NCBI GenBank assembly: GCA_008933675.1
Contig: WBUO01000003.1
Location: 1 to 60,549, forward strand
Length of the DNA: 60,549 bases
Reading direction: 5' to 3'
Source of the DNA: Dechloromonas sp.
Lineage (GTDB): Bacteria; Pseudomonadota; Gammaproteobacteria; Burkholderiales; Rhodocyclaceae
The notes beneath the pieces were generated by a model. That model was not told the origin of the DNA, ran no database searches, and saw only the letters and a list, made by a program, of their open reading frames with translations. This document shows, in pieces, positions 26,398 to 33,933 of the stretch. Numbering within the stretch: the first letter of the stretch is position 1; every line of letters begins with the position of its first letter. The position numbers were made by a program, and so were the translations under genes.

Positions 26398-27018
26398 TCA
26401 GGCGGAAACGGAAAGCAGCGTTGACAGGCCGCTTCCCGCGTCGTCGCTGCGATAGGCGTGCAACAACTCCATGATCTTGCGCATGACCTGCGCTTCGCTG
26501 CTGCTCGCTGTCGTGCTTGTGGTCTCGCTGCTGGCTGCCGTTTGCGTGGATTCGTCATAGGCCATCGCTTCGGCAAAGCTGACCTTGCCGTCGCCGTCCG
26601 TATCGGCGGCCGCGAAGTTGTCGACGATCTTGCTGATCAGTGCGCTGCGCGTGCTGTCGGTGTCGCCGATTTCTTCCAGTTGCGCCTTCAGTTCATCCTC
26701 GGTGAAACCCTCGTCGTTGGCCGGCGGGGGCGGCGGCGGCATGCCGCCCTGCATGCGCATCCGGTTGAACTCGCTGTCGAGTTGCTCGTGAAGCTGGTTG
26801 AGGACGGTCGTCAGTTCGCTTTCGGTAACCTTGCCATCGCTGTCGCTGTCGAGGGTGGCGAAGACGCTGTCGATACTGCTGTCGTTGCTGCTGTCACTGG
26901 TCAGTTGGCTGAAGGCCGAGGCCAGATCGCTTTTCTCGATGTAGCCCTGGTTCTTGGTGTCGATCTTTGAAAACAGCAGACTGGCCATCTGGGATGTCTG
27001 GTTGATACCGCTCAGCAT
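26398..27018 (-). CDS. EF-hand calcium-binding protein
   Basis: The 206-residue protein carries EF-hand-type loops: DTKNQGYIEKSDL, DSDSDGKVTESEL and DTDGDGKVSFAEA. A Pro-rich linker (MPPPPPPANDEG) and a Ser/Thr-rich segment lie between and after them. No signal peptide is seen. It resembles XopAW-like EF-hand proteins annotated in many proteobacteria, but a secretion role here is not supported. An AAGGAG site precedes the ATG. The upstream gap shared with the cpxR-like gene holds phased GTAAA/GTTAA boxes, suggesting control by that regulator. Confidence 0.85.
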   Translation of the reverse strand: MLSGINQTSQMASLLFSKIDTKNQGYIEKSDLASAFSQLTSDSSNDSSIDSVFATLDSDSDGKVTESELTTVLNQLHEQLDSEFNRMRMQGGMPPPPPPANDEGFTEDELKAQLEEIGDTDSTRSALISKIVDNFAAADTDGDGKVSFAEAMAYDESTQTAASSETTSTTASSSEAQVMRKIMELLHAYRSDDAGSGLSTLLSVSA

Positions 27019-27121
27019 GATGTGCTCCTTGCAGAAGTTGAAAAATGCCCGAACAACGATCCGGGTTGCTTCCCTTGTGCAAGTTATCGGCCCGAAACCA
27101 CGGAAAACCACGGTGCTTTGC

Positions 27122-27146
27122 GTTAAGCGGAGTAAAGCTTTGTTAA
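27122..27146. promoter_or_regulatory. Phased CpxR-like boxes upstream of the EF-hand gene
   Basis: Three half-sites, GTTAA-N5-GTAAA-N5-GTTAA, occur exactly 10 bases apart. The GTAAA-N5-GTAAA pattern is the known CpxR box. The array lies about 105 bases upstream of the EF-hand start and within the 317-base gap it shares with the response regulator. Confidence 0.5.
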
Positions 27147-27253
27147 GGAAATCGGCCGCAAAACCCAAAACCCGGGGAACCCATGGCGAATGCGGGCATT
27201 TTTCGTCTGCCGGGCGGCAAGCCTTGCTGGCCGGCAAGTTTTGCCGCTCGGGG

Positions 27254-27268
27254 GTAAAAGACTGTAAA
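27254..27268 (+). promoter_or_regulatory. CpxR box upstream of the response-regulator gene
   Basis: A perfect GTAAA-AGACT-GTAAA lies about 68 bases before the ATG. It is followed by a TATCAT -10 element at 27297-27302 with no good -35, as expected for an activated promoter. Autoregulation is inferred from the known CpxR box. Confidence 0.65.
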
Positions 27269-27335
27269 GCCGCCGCCCGCCCGGGCAGCCTTTGGCTATC
27301 ATGCGGCCAACGAAGCAATTGATTGGAATGAGGAA

Positions 27336-28019
27336 ATGGCCGCTGTCCTGCTGGTCGACGACGATGTGGAACTGGCCGAGATGCTGGGCGACTATCTGGC
27401 ACAGGACGGCTTTCAGGTGACGACCCTGCACGACGGGGAGGGTGCCGTCGAAGCCGCCCTTTCCGGGGACTACGCCATCGTGGTGCTCGACGTCATGATG
27501 CCGAAGCTCTCCGGTATCGAGGTACTGCGCCGCATCCGTGCCGCCAATTCGTTGCCGGTCCTGATGCTGACCGCCAAAGGGGACGATCTCGACCGTATCG
27601 TCGGCCTCGAGCTCGGCGCCGATGACTATGTTCCCAAGCCTTGCCAGCCGCGCGAACTGGCTGCCCGCCTGCGTGCCATCCTGCGGCGCACGGCCAGTGG
27701 CGGGGAGGCGGCAACGGCACCGATCGTCGTCGGTCCGCTGCGTATCCGGCCGGAATTACGTCGGGTTGAGTGGGATGGGGCGGTGGTCGAGTTGACCAGC
27801 AGCGAATTCAATCTGCTCGAAATCCTGGCGCGCCATGCCGGTCGTCCGGTCAGCAAGAGCGAGCTGTCCGAACAGGCGCTGGGCCGGCCGCTGGCGCGCT
27901 TCGACCGGAGCATCGATGTCCATCTGTCGAGCATCCGTCACAAGCTCGGCGTACTGAGTGATGGTCGATCCTGCATCCAGACGGTTTACCGCCAGGGCTA
28001 CCAGCTGATCCGGGAGTGA
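27336..28019 (+). CDS. OmpR-family response regulator (CpxR-like)
   Basis: The 227-residue protein has a receiver domain (VDDDVELAEML, phospho-acceptor Asp 52 in VVLDVMMPKLSG, Lys in VPKPCQPRELAARL) and a C-terminal winged helix (SEFNLLEILARHAGRPVSKS). It belongs to the CpxR/OmpR group. It is cotranscribed with the kinase, whose GTG starts 1 base after its stop. A perfect CpxR box lies in its promoter. Confidence 0.92.
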   Translation: MAAVLLVDDDVELAEMLGDYLAQDGFQVTTLHDGEGAVEAALSGDYAIVVLDVMMPKLSGIEVLRRIRAANSLPVLMLTAKGDDLDRIVGLELGADDYVPKPCQPRELAARLRAILRRTASGGEAATAPIVVGPLRIRPELRRVEWDGAVVELTSSEFNLLEILARHAGRPVSKSELSEQALGRPLARFDRSIDVHLSSIRHKLGVLSDGRSCIQTVYRQGYQLIRE

Positions 28020-28020
28020 C

Positions 28021-29145
28021 GTGGGACGCCTGTTCTGGAAGTTCTTCCTTTTCATCTGGCTGGCCCAGCTGGCCGGTGTCCTCGGAACCGGTGCCCTGTT
28101 CTGGCTGGAGCGGCAGCAACTTGCCGGGCAGGGCGTGCCCTGGGCTCATCCTGCTCCGCCGCCTGGCGATCATCAGCACCGGCCGCCAGCGGAATTTTCA
28201 CCTGGCCGGCCACCGCTCGGTGAGCGTCCGCCCGGCCGTCCGTTGCCCGTATTGCCGATCGTGGTCGGTCTGGTTGCCAGCCTGTTCTGTGCCGCCGCTC
28301 TGGCCTGGTATATCGCCAAGCCCATCCGCCAGTTGCGCAAGGCATTCGACAGGGCGGCCGACGGCGATCTCGAGGTGCGCGTGACACCATCCATGGGCGG
28401 GCGACGCGATGAACTGACCGATCTCGGTCGGGACTTCGACCGGATGAGTGGACGACTGCAGGAGGTCCTCGAAGGCCAGCAGCGCCTGCTGCATGATGTC
28501 TCTCATGAAATGCGCTCGCCGCTGGCCCGCCTGCAGGCAGCAATTGGTCTGGCACGCCAGCAACCGGCACGCATGGAGGATTCGCTGCGCCGTATCGAGC
28601 GCGAAGGCGAACGCATGGACCGCCTGGTCGGCGAACTGCTGACACTCTCCCGTTTCGAGGTGGGCGCCGCCGCGTTGCCGGAGGCAGTCGATGTCGGCGA
28701 GCTGCTGCAGGATGTCGTCGAGGATGCGCGCTTCGAAGGCGGGCCGCGCCAGGTCAGTGTTGTCTATGAACCCGGGCCGCCGTCCACGGTGCGGGCCGAT
28801 GGCGAGCTGTTGCAGCGGGCGATCGAGAACGTCGTGCGCAATGCCGTCCGGCATTCCCCGGAGGGTGGCGAGGTTCGCGTATCGGTCACGCAGGAAGGCA
28901 CGCAGTGGCTGCTCATCCGTGTTGCCGATCAAGGCGACGGTGTGCCGGAGGCGCAGCTGGAGGCGATTTTCCAACCCTTCTTCCGGGGCGAGGGAAGCGC
29001 CAGCAAGGGCCATGGCCTCGGCTTGAGCATCGCCCGGCGTGCCATTGCTGCCTTTGGTGGCACGATCCGGGCCAGCCGGGGTGGCGAGCGGGGGCTGCTC
29101 GTGACCATCTCGCTGCCTGTGGCAGCGGAGGCGGTGACGCCGTAA
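28021..29145 (+). CDS. Sensor histidine kinase (CpxA-like)
   Basis: The 374-residue membrane kinase has a first helix at residues 5-25 and a short Pro-rich periplasmic segment (about 26-75, with PAPPPGDHQHRPPAEF). A second helix spans about 78-100, followed by HAMP, the dimerisation box HDVSHEMRSPLARLQAA with phospho-His 162, and a catalytic domain (NVVRNAVRHSP, GDGVPEAQL, KGHGLGLSIARR). The box sequence is the CpxA type. The periplasmic sensor is much shorter than in E. coli CpxA, so the signal may differ. Confidence 0.9.
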   Translation: MGRLFWKFFLFIWLAQLAGVLGTGALFWLERQQLAGQGVPWAHPAPPPGDHQHRPPAEFSPGRPPLGERPPGRPLPVLPIVVGLVASLFCAAALAWYIAKPIRQLRKAFDRAADGDLEVRVTPSMGGRRDELTDLGRDFDRMSGRLQEVLEGQQRLLHDVSHEMRSPLARLQAAIGLARQQPARMEDSLRRIEREGERMDRLVGELLTLSRFEVGAAALPEAVDVGELLQDVVEDARFEGGPRQVSVVYEPGPPSTVRADGELLQRAIENVVRNAVRHSPEGGEVRVSVTQEGTQWLLIRVADQGDGVPEAQLEAIFQPFFRGEGSASKGHGLGLSIARRAIAAFGGTIRASRGGERGLLVTISLPVAAEAVTP

Positions 29146-29151
29146 ACGAAG

Positions 29152-29180
29152 CAGGGCCATGCGTGCGACGCATGGCCCTG
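29152..29180. terminator. Strong perfect hairpin between convergent genes
   Basis: A perfect 13-bp stem (CAGGGCCATGCGT / ACGCATGGCCCTG) with a 3-base loop fills the gap between the kinase and the PEBP gene. No T-tract follows on either strand, so an intrinsic terminator is likely but not certain. Confidence 0.55.
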
Positions 29181-29199
29181 TGCTTGTGGCAGCGTTGGA

Positions 29200-29835
29200 T
29201 CAGTTCTCGTCGAGCAGTGCCGGATTCAGCGTATAGGTACCGGTCAGGCTGGCCTGGGCCAGCACGTGCCCCTGCAGGGCACTGCGCACTTCCGGGCCGC
29301 CGAAGCGGCCGTCGAGCGGAAGCTTGTCGACATCAAGGGCATATACCGTGAATACATAGTGATGAACGATCTCGTCGTTCCATGGCGGGCAGGGGCCGTC
29401 GTAGCCGTAGTAGTCGCCACGCATGTCATTGTCGCCGGCAAACCAGTCGGTGTAGTTGTTCACGCCCTGGCGGCTGCCATGGGGCGCCTGCGGGCCAGCC
29501 TTGCCGCGCGGCGTGACGCCGCGGCTGAATTCGCCTGCCTCGATGCCGGTCAGCGTTGCCGGCAGGTCGACCAGTACCCAGTGGAAGAAATCGACGCGCG
29601 GCAGCGACGCCGGCACCGTGCGGCCTTCCTGGTTGACGTCGTCACCCTTGCTCGGCACGTCGGGATCGTGGCAGACGATGGCGAAGGAGCGCGTGCCGGC
29701 CGGTGCGTCGGTCCACCGCAACTGCGGGTTCAGATTCTTGCCGAGGCAGACGTGATGGGCTGGGTCGGGCGTGCAGAACGAATAGTCGCCGGGAATCCGT
29801 TCGCCATCGGCAAAGCTGCTGCTGGTCAGTTGCAT
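29200..29835 (-). CDS. YbhB/YbcL-family (PEBP-like) protein
   Basis: The 211-residue protein has the phosphatidylethanolamine-binding-protein fold markers: NLNPQLRWTDAPAGTRSFAI, CHDPDVPSKG, FFHWVLVDLPA and DGPCPPWNDEIVHHYVF. No signal peptide is seen. The family's role in bacteria is poorly defined. The start chosen has an AGGGGAG site; an ATG six codons upstream is also in frame. It lies 14 bases after the murJ stop and probably shares its transcript. Confidence 0.88.
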   Translation of the reverse strand: MQLTSSSFADGERIPGDYSFCTPDPAHHVCLGKNLNPQLRWTDAPAGTRSFAIVCHDPDVPSKGDDVNQEGRTVPASLPRVDFFHWVLVDLPATLTGIEAGEFSRGVTPRGKAGPQAPHGSRQGVNNYTDWFAGDNDMRGDYYGYDGPCPPWNDEIVHHYVFTVYALDVDKLPLDGRFGGPEVRSALQGHVLAQASLTGTYTLNPALLDEN

Positions 29836-29849
29836 TGGTGTCTCCCCTG

Positions 29850-31406
29850 TCATTCGGCGGCCCGCCGCTTGAAGTCGCGCAGACGGAAGCCGAGAGCCCA
29901 AAGTGTCGCGAAATAGGCGGTCGCGCCAAGCGGGACCAGCCACGAGAGATGGATTGTCCGGCCGAGCGTGCCCATTTGCAACCAGGCGTTTTCGGCGCCC
30001 ATGCCGAAGTACAGGAAGCTGGCCATGACCATCATGGCCAGGCATAGCTTGAGGGCGAACGCCAGCCAGCCGGGTTGCGGTGTGTAGATGTCGTGGCGGC
30101 GCAAGCCGCGATAGAGCAGGGCGGCATTCAGGCAGGCGGCGAGGCCGATCGACAGGGCCAGTCCGGCGTGGTCGAGATCAAGACCGAAGACGAACAAGAG
30201 GTTCATGACCTGCGTGGCGAACAAGGAGATCAGCGCAATCTTCACCGGGGTACGTACGTTCTGCCGGGCATAGAAGCCGGGGGCCAGCACCTTGACCAGG
30301 ATCAATCCGGTCAGGCCGACGGCATAGGCGACCAGCGCCTCGCGGGTACGAAGCACGTCGTCGGCTGAAAAGGCGCCATGGTGGAACAGCGTGGCAATCA
30401 GCGGTACGGCGAGGATCGCCAGTGCGACGGCGGCCGGTGCCGCCAGCAGCAGGGTCAGGCGCAGGCCCCAGTCGAGCAGTTTCGAGTATTCCGCGAGATT
30501 GCCGCTGGCGTGGCAGCGCGACAGCGACGGCAGCAGGATGGTGCCGAGCGCGGCGCCGAGCAGGCCGGAGGGGAATTCCATCAGGCGGTCGGCGTAATAC
30601 AGCCAGGAGACGCTGCCGGTGGCCAGGAAGGAGGCGAAGATGGTGTTGATCAGCAGGCTGATCTGCGAGACCGAGACGCCGACCAGTGCTGGCCCCATCA
30701 GCGTGACGATGCGGCGCACCCCGGGATCGGCCCAGGCGGCACGCCAGTTCAGCGTCGGCCGCGGCAGCATGGCGATCTTGCGTAGCGCCGGCAGCTGGAT
30801 CGTCAGTTGCAGCAGGCCGCCGAGAAATACCGCCCAGCCCAGCGCCAGCACCGGTGGATCGAAGTACGGTGTGGCAAACAGCGCCATGGCGATGAACACC
30901 AGGTTGAGCACCACCGGCGTGAAGGCAGGCAGCGCGAATTTGCTCCAGGTATTGAGGATGCCGCCGGCCAGCGCGACCAGCGACATGAACAGGATGTAGG
31001 GGAAGGTGATGCGTGTCAGTTCGACCGTCAGCTCGAACTTGCCGAGGTCAGCCGCGAAGCCGGGGGCGGAGATCCAGACCAGGACAGGCGCGGCGGCGAT
31101 GCCGAGGGCGGTGATGAAGAACAGCACCAGCGACAGCAGGGTGGCGACATGATCGACCAGCGTCCGCGTGTCCTCGGCCGAGTTGCGGTTGCGGTATTCG
31201 CCGAGAATCGGCACGAAGGCCTGCGAGAAAGCCCCTTCGGCGAACATCCGGCGCAGCAGGTTGGGCAGCTTGAAGGCAACGAAGAAGGCGTCGGTCGCCA
31301 ACCCGGCGCCGAAGGTGCGGGCGATGACGAAGTCGCGGACGAAGCCGAGAATTCTCGAGAGCAGGGTCATGCCGCTGACCGTGGCCAGGGCGCGCAGCAG
31401 GTTCAT
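29850..31406 (-). CDS. murJ: Lipid II flippase MurJ
   Basis: The 518-residue polytopic protein begins with the MurJ signature [21 protein letters not shown]. It keeps the internal block [20 protein letters not shown] and the segment [12 protein letters not shown], with about 14 membrane helices. MurJ moves lipid II across the inner membrane for peptidoglycan synthesis and is normally essential. The gene is divergent from tRNA-Thr. Confidence 0.96.
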   Translation of the reverse strand: MNLLRALATVSGMTLLSRILGFVRDFVIARTFGAGLATDAFFVAFKLPNLLRRMFAEGAFSQAFVPILGEYRNRNSAEDTRTLVDHVATLLSLVLFFITALGIAAAPVLVWISAPGFAADLGKFELTVELTRITFPYILFMSLVALAGGILNTWSKFALPAFTPVVLNLVFIAMALFATPYFDPPVLALGWAVFLGGLLQLTIQLPALRKIAMLPRPTLNWRAAWADPGVRRIVTLMGPALVGVSVSQISLLINTIFASFLATGSVSWLYYADRLMEFPSGLLGAALGTILLPSLSRCHASGNLAEYSKLLDWGLRLTLLLAAPAAVALAILAVPLIATLFHHGAFSADDVLRTREALVAYAVGLTGLILVKVLAPGFYARQNVRTPVKIALISLFATQVMNLLFVFGLDLDHAGLALSIGLAACLNAALLYRGLRRHDIYTPQPGWLAFALKLCLAMMVMASFLYFGMGAENAWLQMGTLGRTIHLSWLVPLGATAYFATLWALGFRLRDFKRRAAE

Positions 31407-31418
31407 TGTTTGTTGGCG

Positions 31419-31448
31419 TTGCTTCGCAGGCAGCGAAAAAGCTATAAT
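31419..31448 (+). promoter_or_regulatory. Sigma-70 promoter for tRNA-Thr
   Basis: TTGCTT at 31419 and TATAAT at 31443 are separated by 18 bases and sit about 68 bases before the tRNA, on the same strand. Confidence 0.65.
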
Positions 31449-31515
31449 TCTACGCTGTGCCGCAGCCGCTGGCCGGAAAGACCGCTTCGGCGGCATCCGG
31501 AAAGGGCCGGCCAGT

Positions 31516-31591
31516 GCCGGTGTAGCTCAGTTGGTAGAGCAGCGCATTCGTAATGCGAAGGTCGTAGGTTCGACTCCTATCTCCGGCACCA
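31516..31591 (+). tRNA. tRNA-Thr (anticodon CGT)
   Basis: A complete 76-base cloverleaf is present with encoded CCA. The acceptor stem GCCGGTG pairs with CTCCGGC apart from one U-U mismatch. The D-loop reads AGCTCAGTTGGTAGAGC, the anticodon loop TTCGTAA gives anticodon CGT, and the T-arm is GTAGGTTCGACTCCTAT. It closely resembles E. coli thrW. A terminator follows 9 bases later, so it is a single-gene unit. Confidence 0.95.
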
Positions 31592-31599
31592 GAATTGAT

Positions 31600-31631
31600 A
31601 AAGGGTCTGCACCGTGGTGCAGACCCTTTTT
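31600..31631 (+). terminator. Rho-independent terminator after tRNA-Thr
   Basis: A perfect 14-bp stem (AAAGGGTCTGCACC / GGTGCAGACCCTTT) with a 2-base loop is followed by further T residues. It also lies just past the convergent diguanylate cyclase gene. Confidence 0.88.
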
Positions 31632-31654
31632 GTTTGTGCCTGCCTGCCTGGCTT

Positions 31655-32611
31655 CTAGCTTCTGGCCAGCCCGACCTGGTTGCGGCCTGCCCGTTTGGCT
31701 GCGTACAGGCCGGCATCGGCAGCCTGTAGCAGTTCCTGCGGCAGGCTGCTGGCATCGGGATTGATGCTGGCGATGCCGAAACTGCACGAGACCAGTCCGC
31801 CAACACCGCGCTCGTGCGGAATGCAGAGCTCCCGCGCGGCTCGCCGCATGCGTTCGGCAACCGCCAGTGCGCCCTCTCCGTCGGTGCCGGGCAGGATCGC
31901 CGCAAACTCCTCGCCACCGTAGCGGGCCACCATGTCCTCGACCCGGAACAACGAGTCGTACAATGTTCCGGCAACCGCTGCGAGGCATGAATCGCCAGCG
32001 GGGTGACCATAAATGTCGTTGAATTGCTTGAAGAAATCGATATCGCCAAGCACGACACTCAGCGGGGCGTCGGCGCGCCGACAGCGTTTCCACTCAGCGG
32101 CCAGCGTTTCATCGAAATGGCGCCGGTTGGGAATGTTGGTCAGCCCGTCCAGATGCGCGATGGTCTGGAGTTGCCGATGGGCCTCGTAAATCTCTCGCTG
32201 CATGCCGACGATGCGCAGCATTGCCTGTGTCTTTGCCAGCAGCACCACTTCCGAAACCGGTTTGCGAAGAAAATCGTCACCACCCGCAAGAATGCCTCGT
32301 GCCAGCACATCTTCGTCATCAACTGCGGAAAGGAAAATGATCGGTGTCCAGGGGGCGACGCTTTCCTCACCTGTTTCGCGTTCAATGGCGCGTAGCTGCC
32401 TTGCCAGCGAGATGCCGTCGATATCACCCAGAGCCAGATCGAGCAGCACCAGGCTGGGTGACTGCTCACGAAAAAATCCGACGGCCTGCCTCCCGCTGCC
32501 TGCCGCGATGACCCGCAGGTCGGGTAACTGGTTCAGGCAGTCACAAATCTGGGCGCGGTTGCTGGCCGAATGATCTACGACCAATACAGTCGGCTGCTTC
32601 TTGTCGAACAT
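31655..32611 (-). CDS. Response regulator with GGDEF output (diguanylate cyclase)
   Basis: The protein has an N-terminal receiver (VLVVDHSASNRAQI, phospho-acceptor in LVLLDLALGDIDG, FLRKPVSEVVLL) and a C-terminal GGDEF domain. The active site reads GGEEF. An RVED sequence sits five residues before it, a complete RxxD inhibitory site, so feedback by cyclic di-GMP is expected. This is the WspR/PleD-like arrangement with one receiver. The start is ambiguous: ATG 32611 is used, but an in-frame TTG at 32659 would add 16 residues. No cognate kinase is adjacent. Confidence 0.9.
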   Translation of the reverse strand: MFDKKQPTVLVVDHSASNRAQICDCLNQLPDLRVIAAGSGRQAVGFFREQSPSLVLLDLALGDIDGISLARQLRAIERETGEESVAPWTPIIFLSAVDDEDVLARGILAGGDDFLRKPVSEVVLLAKTQAMLRIVGMQREIYEAHRQLQTIAHLDGLTNIPNRRHFDETLAAEWKRCRRADAPLSVVLGDIDFFKQFNDIYGHPAGDSCLAAVAGTLYDSLFRVEDMVARYGGEEFAAILPGTDGEGALAVAERMRRAARELCIPHERGVGGLVSCSFGIASINPDASSLPQELLQAADAGLYAAKRAGRNQVGLARS

Positions 32612-32707
32612 CTTCCCAAGGCTTTTCTGCTGGCGCGGCGAAATTGGCGGTGTTTTCAAACATCATACACCGAGCCTGCCTCCAGCAGCCGGCATTGCGC
32701 GCCATGC

Positions 32708-32896
32708 TCAGTTCAGGACAGAGGGGCGATCCTGCTGAACATTGCGTTCGCTAGCCTCGACGAAGTAGCCGCACAGTGGACAGAGGCGACCTGGTGGACA
32801 TTCGTGCTCGCGGGCACATTCGGCCTGCGTTTCGTCGGTCAGGACCATTTCGTGCACGGCCTCGCAACGGGCAATTGGGGAATCGAAAACGGACAT
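32708..32896 (-). CDS. Small Cys-rich conserved hypothetical protein
   Basis: The 62-residue ORF has a GGGAG ribosome binding site 6 bases before the ATG. It contains five cysteines (SPIARCEAVHEM, QAECAREHECPPGRLCPLCGYF), including a CPLC pair that could form a zinc ribbon with the upstream Cys and His residues. No membrane segment is present. I do not know a function. It lies alone between the GGDEF gene and the SDR gene, on the minus strand. Confidence 0.7.
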   Translation of the reverse strand: MSVFDSPIARCEAVHEMVLTDETQAECAREHECPPGRLCPLCGYFVEASERNVQQDRPSVLN

Positions 32897-33109
32897 GACG
32901 AACTCCCGGAAAGGTGGATTGGCTATTTCAGTCTAGTTGGCGAAGCGGATAAAGGCCATCTGGTTCGCATCCACATTCCGCTCGCGGAGCGATGTGCACT
33001 GCCCATTTTTCTTTCACGGATCAGCGAGTAATATCGCGTCTGTTCCATACGGTACCGTCTGGAAAAGTGGCTGGCCCCCGAATGGGCGGCAATTTCATGG
33101 AGAGCAGAC

Positions 33110-33877
33110 ATGCAGATCAAGAATAAAGTGTTTCTGGTAACCGGCGCGGGTTCCGGTCTTGGCGCGGCGACCGCGCGCGTGCTGGCGGAGGCCGGAGCCC
33201 GTGTGGTTCTGGCGGATCTCAATCGCGAGGCGGGTGAGCGGCTGGCTGGCGAACTTGGCGCGGCCGCGGTTTTTGTTGAAACCGACGTGGCCAGTGAGGC
33301 TTCGGCCAGTAATGCGGTACAGACCGCCCTTGACCGCTTTGGCGGTTTGCATGGGCTGGTCAATTGTGCCGGCATCGCGCCAGCCGAAAAGGTGGCGGGC
33401 CGCGAAGGGCCGCACCGACTCGACAGCTTTGCCAAAGTCATCAACATCAATCTCGTCGGTACGTTCAACATGATCCGTCTGGCTGTCGATGCCATGCTCA
33501 AGGCTGCGCCGGATGATGGTGGCGAGCGCGGGGTGATCGTGAACACGGCATCCGTCGCAGCCTTCGAGGGGCAGCTGGGACAGGCGGCTTATGCCGCATC
33601 GAAAGGCGGGATCGTTGCGCTGACCTTGCCGGTGGCGCGCGAACTGTCGCGCAGCGGCATCCGCTGCATGACCATCGCCCCGGGCATCATGGAAACGCCG
33701 ATGCTGCTTGGCATGCCTGCAGAGGTACAGGAATCCCTCAACAAGATGGTGCCCTTCCCAACGCGCATGGGCAAACCGGCGGAGTTCGCCGAATTGGTTC
33801 GGCATATAGCCGAGAATGCCTATCTCAACGGGGAGGTCATCCGCCTCGACGGTGCCATCCGGATGGGCGTCAAATAA
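33110..33877 (+). CDS. Short-chain dehydrogenase (type II 3-hydroxyacyl-CoA dehydrogenase-like)
   Basis: The 255-residue SDR has the NAD-binding [12 protein letters not shown], the NCAGIAP motif, catalytic Ser in [10 protein letters not shown] and the YAASK active site. The D in VLADLNRE at the end of the second strand indicates NAD preference. The overall sequence resembles HSD17B10-type 3-hydroxyacyl-CoA or 2-methyl-3-hydroxybutyryl-CoA dehydrogenases. It is a single gene closed by its own terminator at 33904. Confidence 0.88.
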   Translation: MQIKNKVFLVTGAGSGLGAATARVLAEAGARVVLADLNREAGERLAGELGAAAVFVETDVASEASASNAVQTALDRFGGLHGLVNCAGIAPAEKVAGREGPHRLDSFAKVININLVGTFNMIRLAVDAMLKAAPDDGGERGVIVNTASVAAFEGQLGQAAYAASKGGIVALTLPVARELSRSGIRCMTIAPGIMETPMLLGMPAEVQESLNKMVPFPTRMGKPAEFAELVRHIAENAYLNGEVIRLDGAIRMGVK

Positions 33878-33903
33878 ACTATACTTCGGCTCCGCCCTTG
33901 ACC

Positions 33904-33928
33904 AAAAAGGCACTTCGGTGCCTTTTTT
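33904..33928 (+). terminator. UUCG-capped terminator between the SDR gene and ccoI
   Basis: AAAAAGGCAC-TTCG-GTGCCTTTTT is a perfect 10-bp stem with the very stable TTCG tetraloop and a T-run. It ends only 6 bases before the ccoI ATG, leaving no room for a ccoI promoter downstream of it. Confidence 0.9.
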
Positions 33929-33933
33929 ATTGC

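Noticed and set aside
31516..31591. tRNA-Thr as an attachment site of an integrated element
   Set aside because: The tRNA is intact, but no integrase, repeated 3' end or foreign-looking gene follows it.
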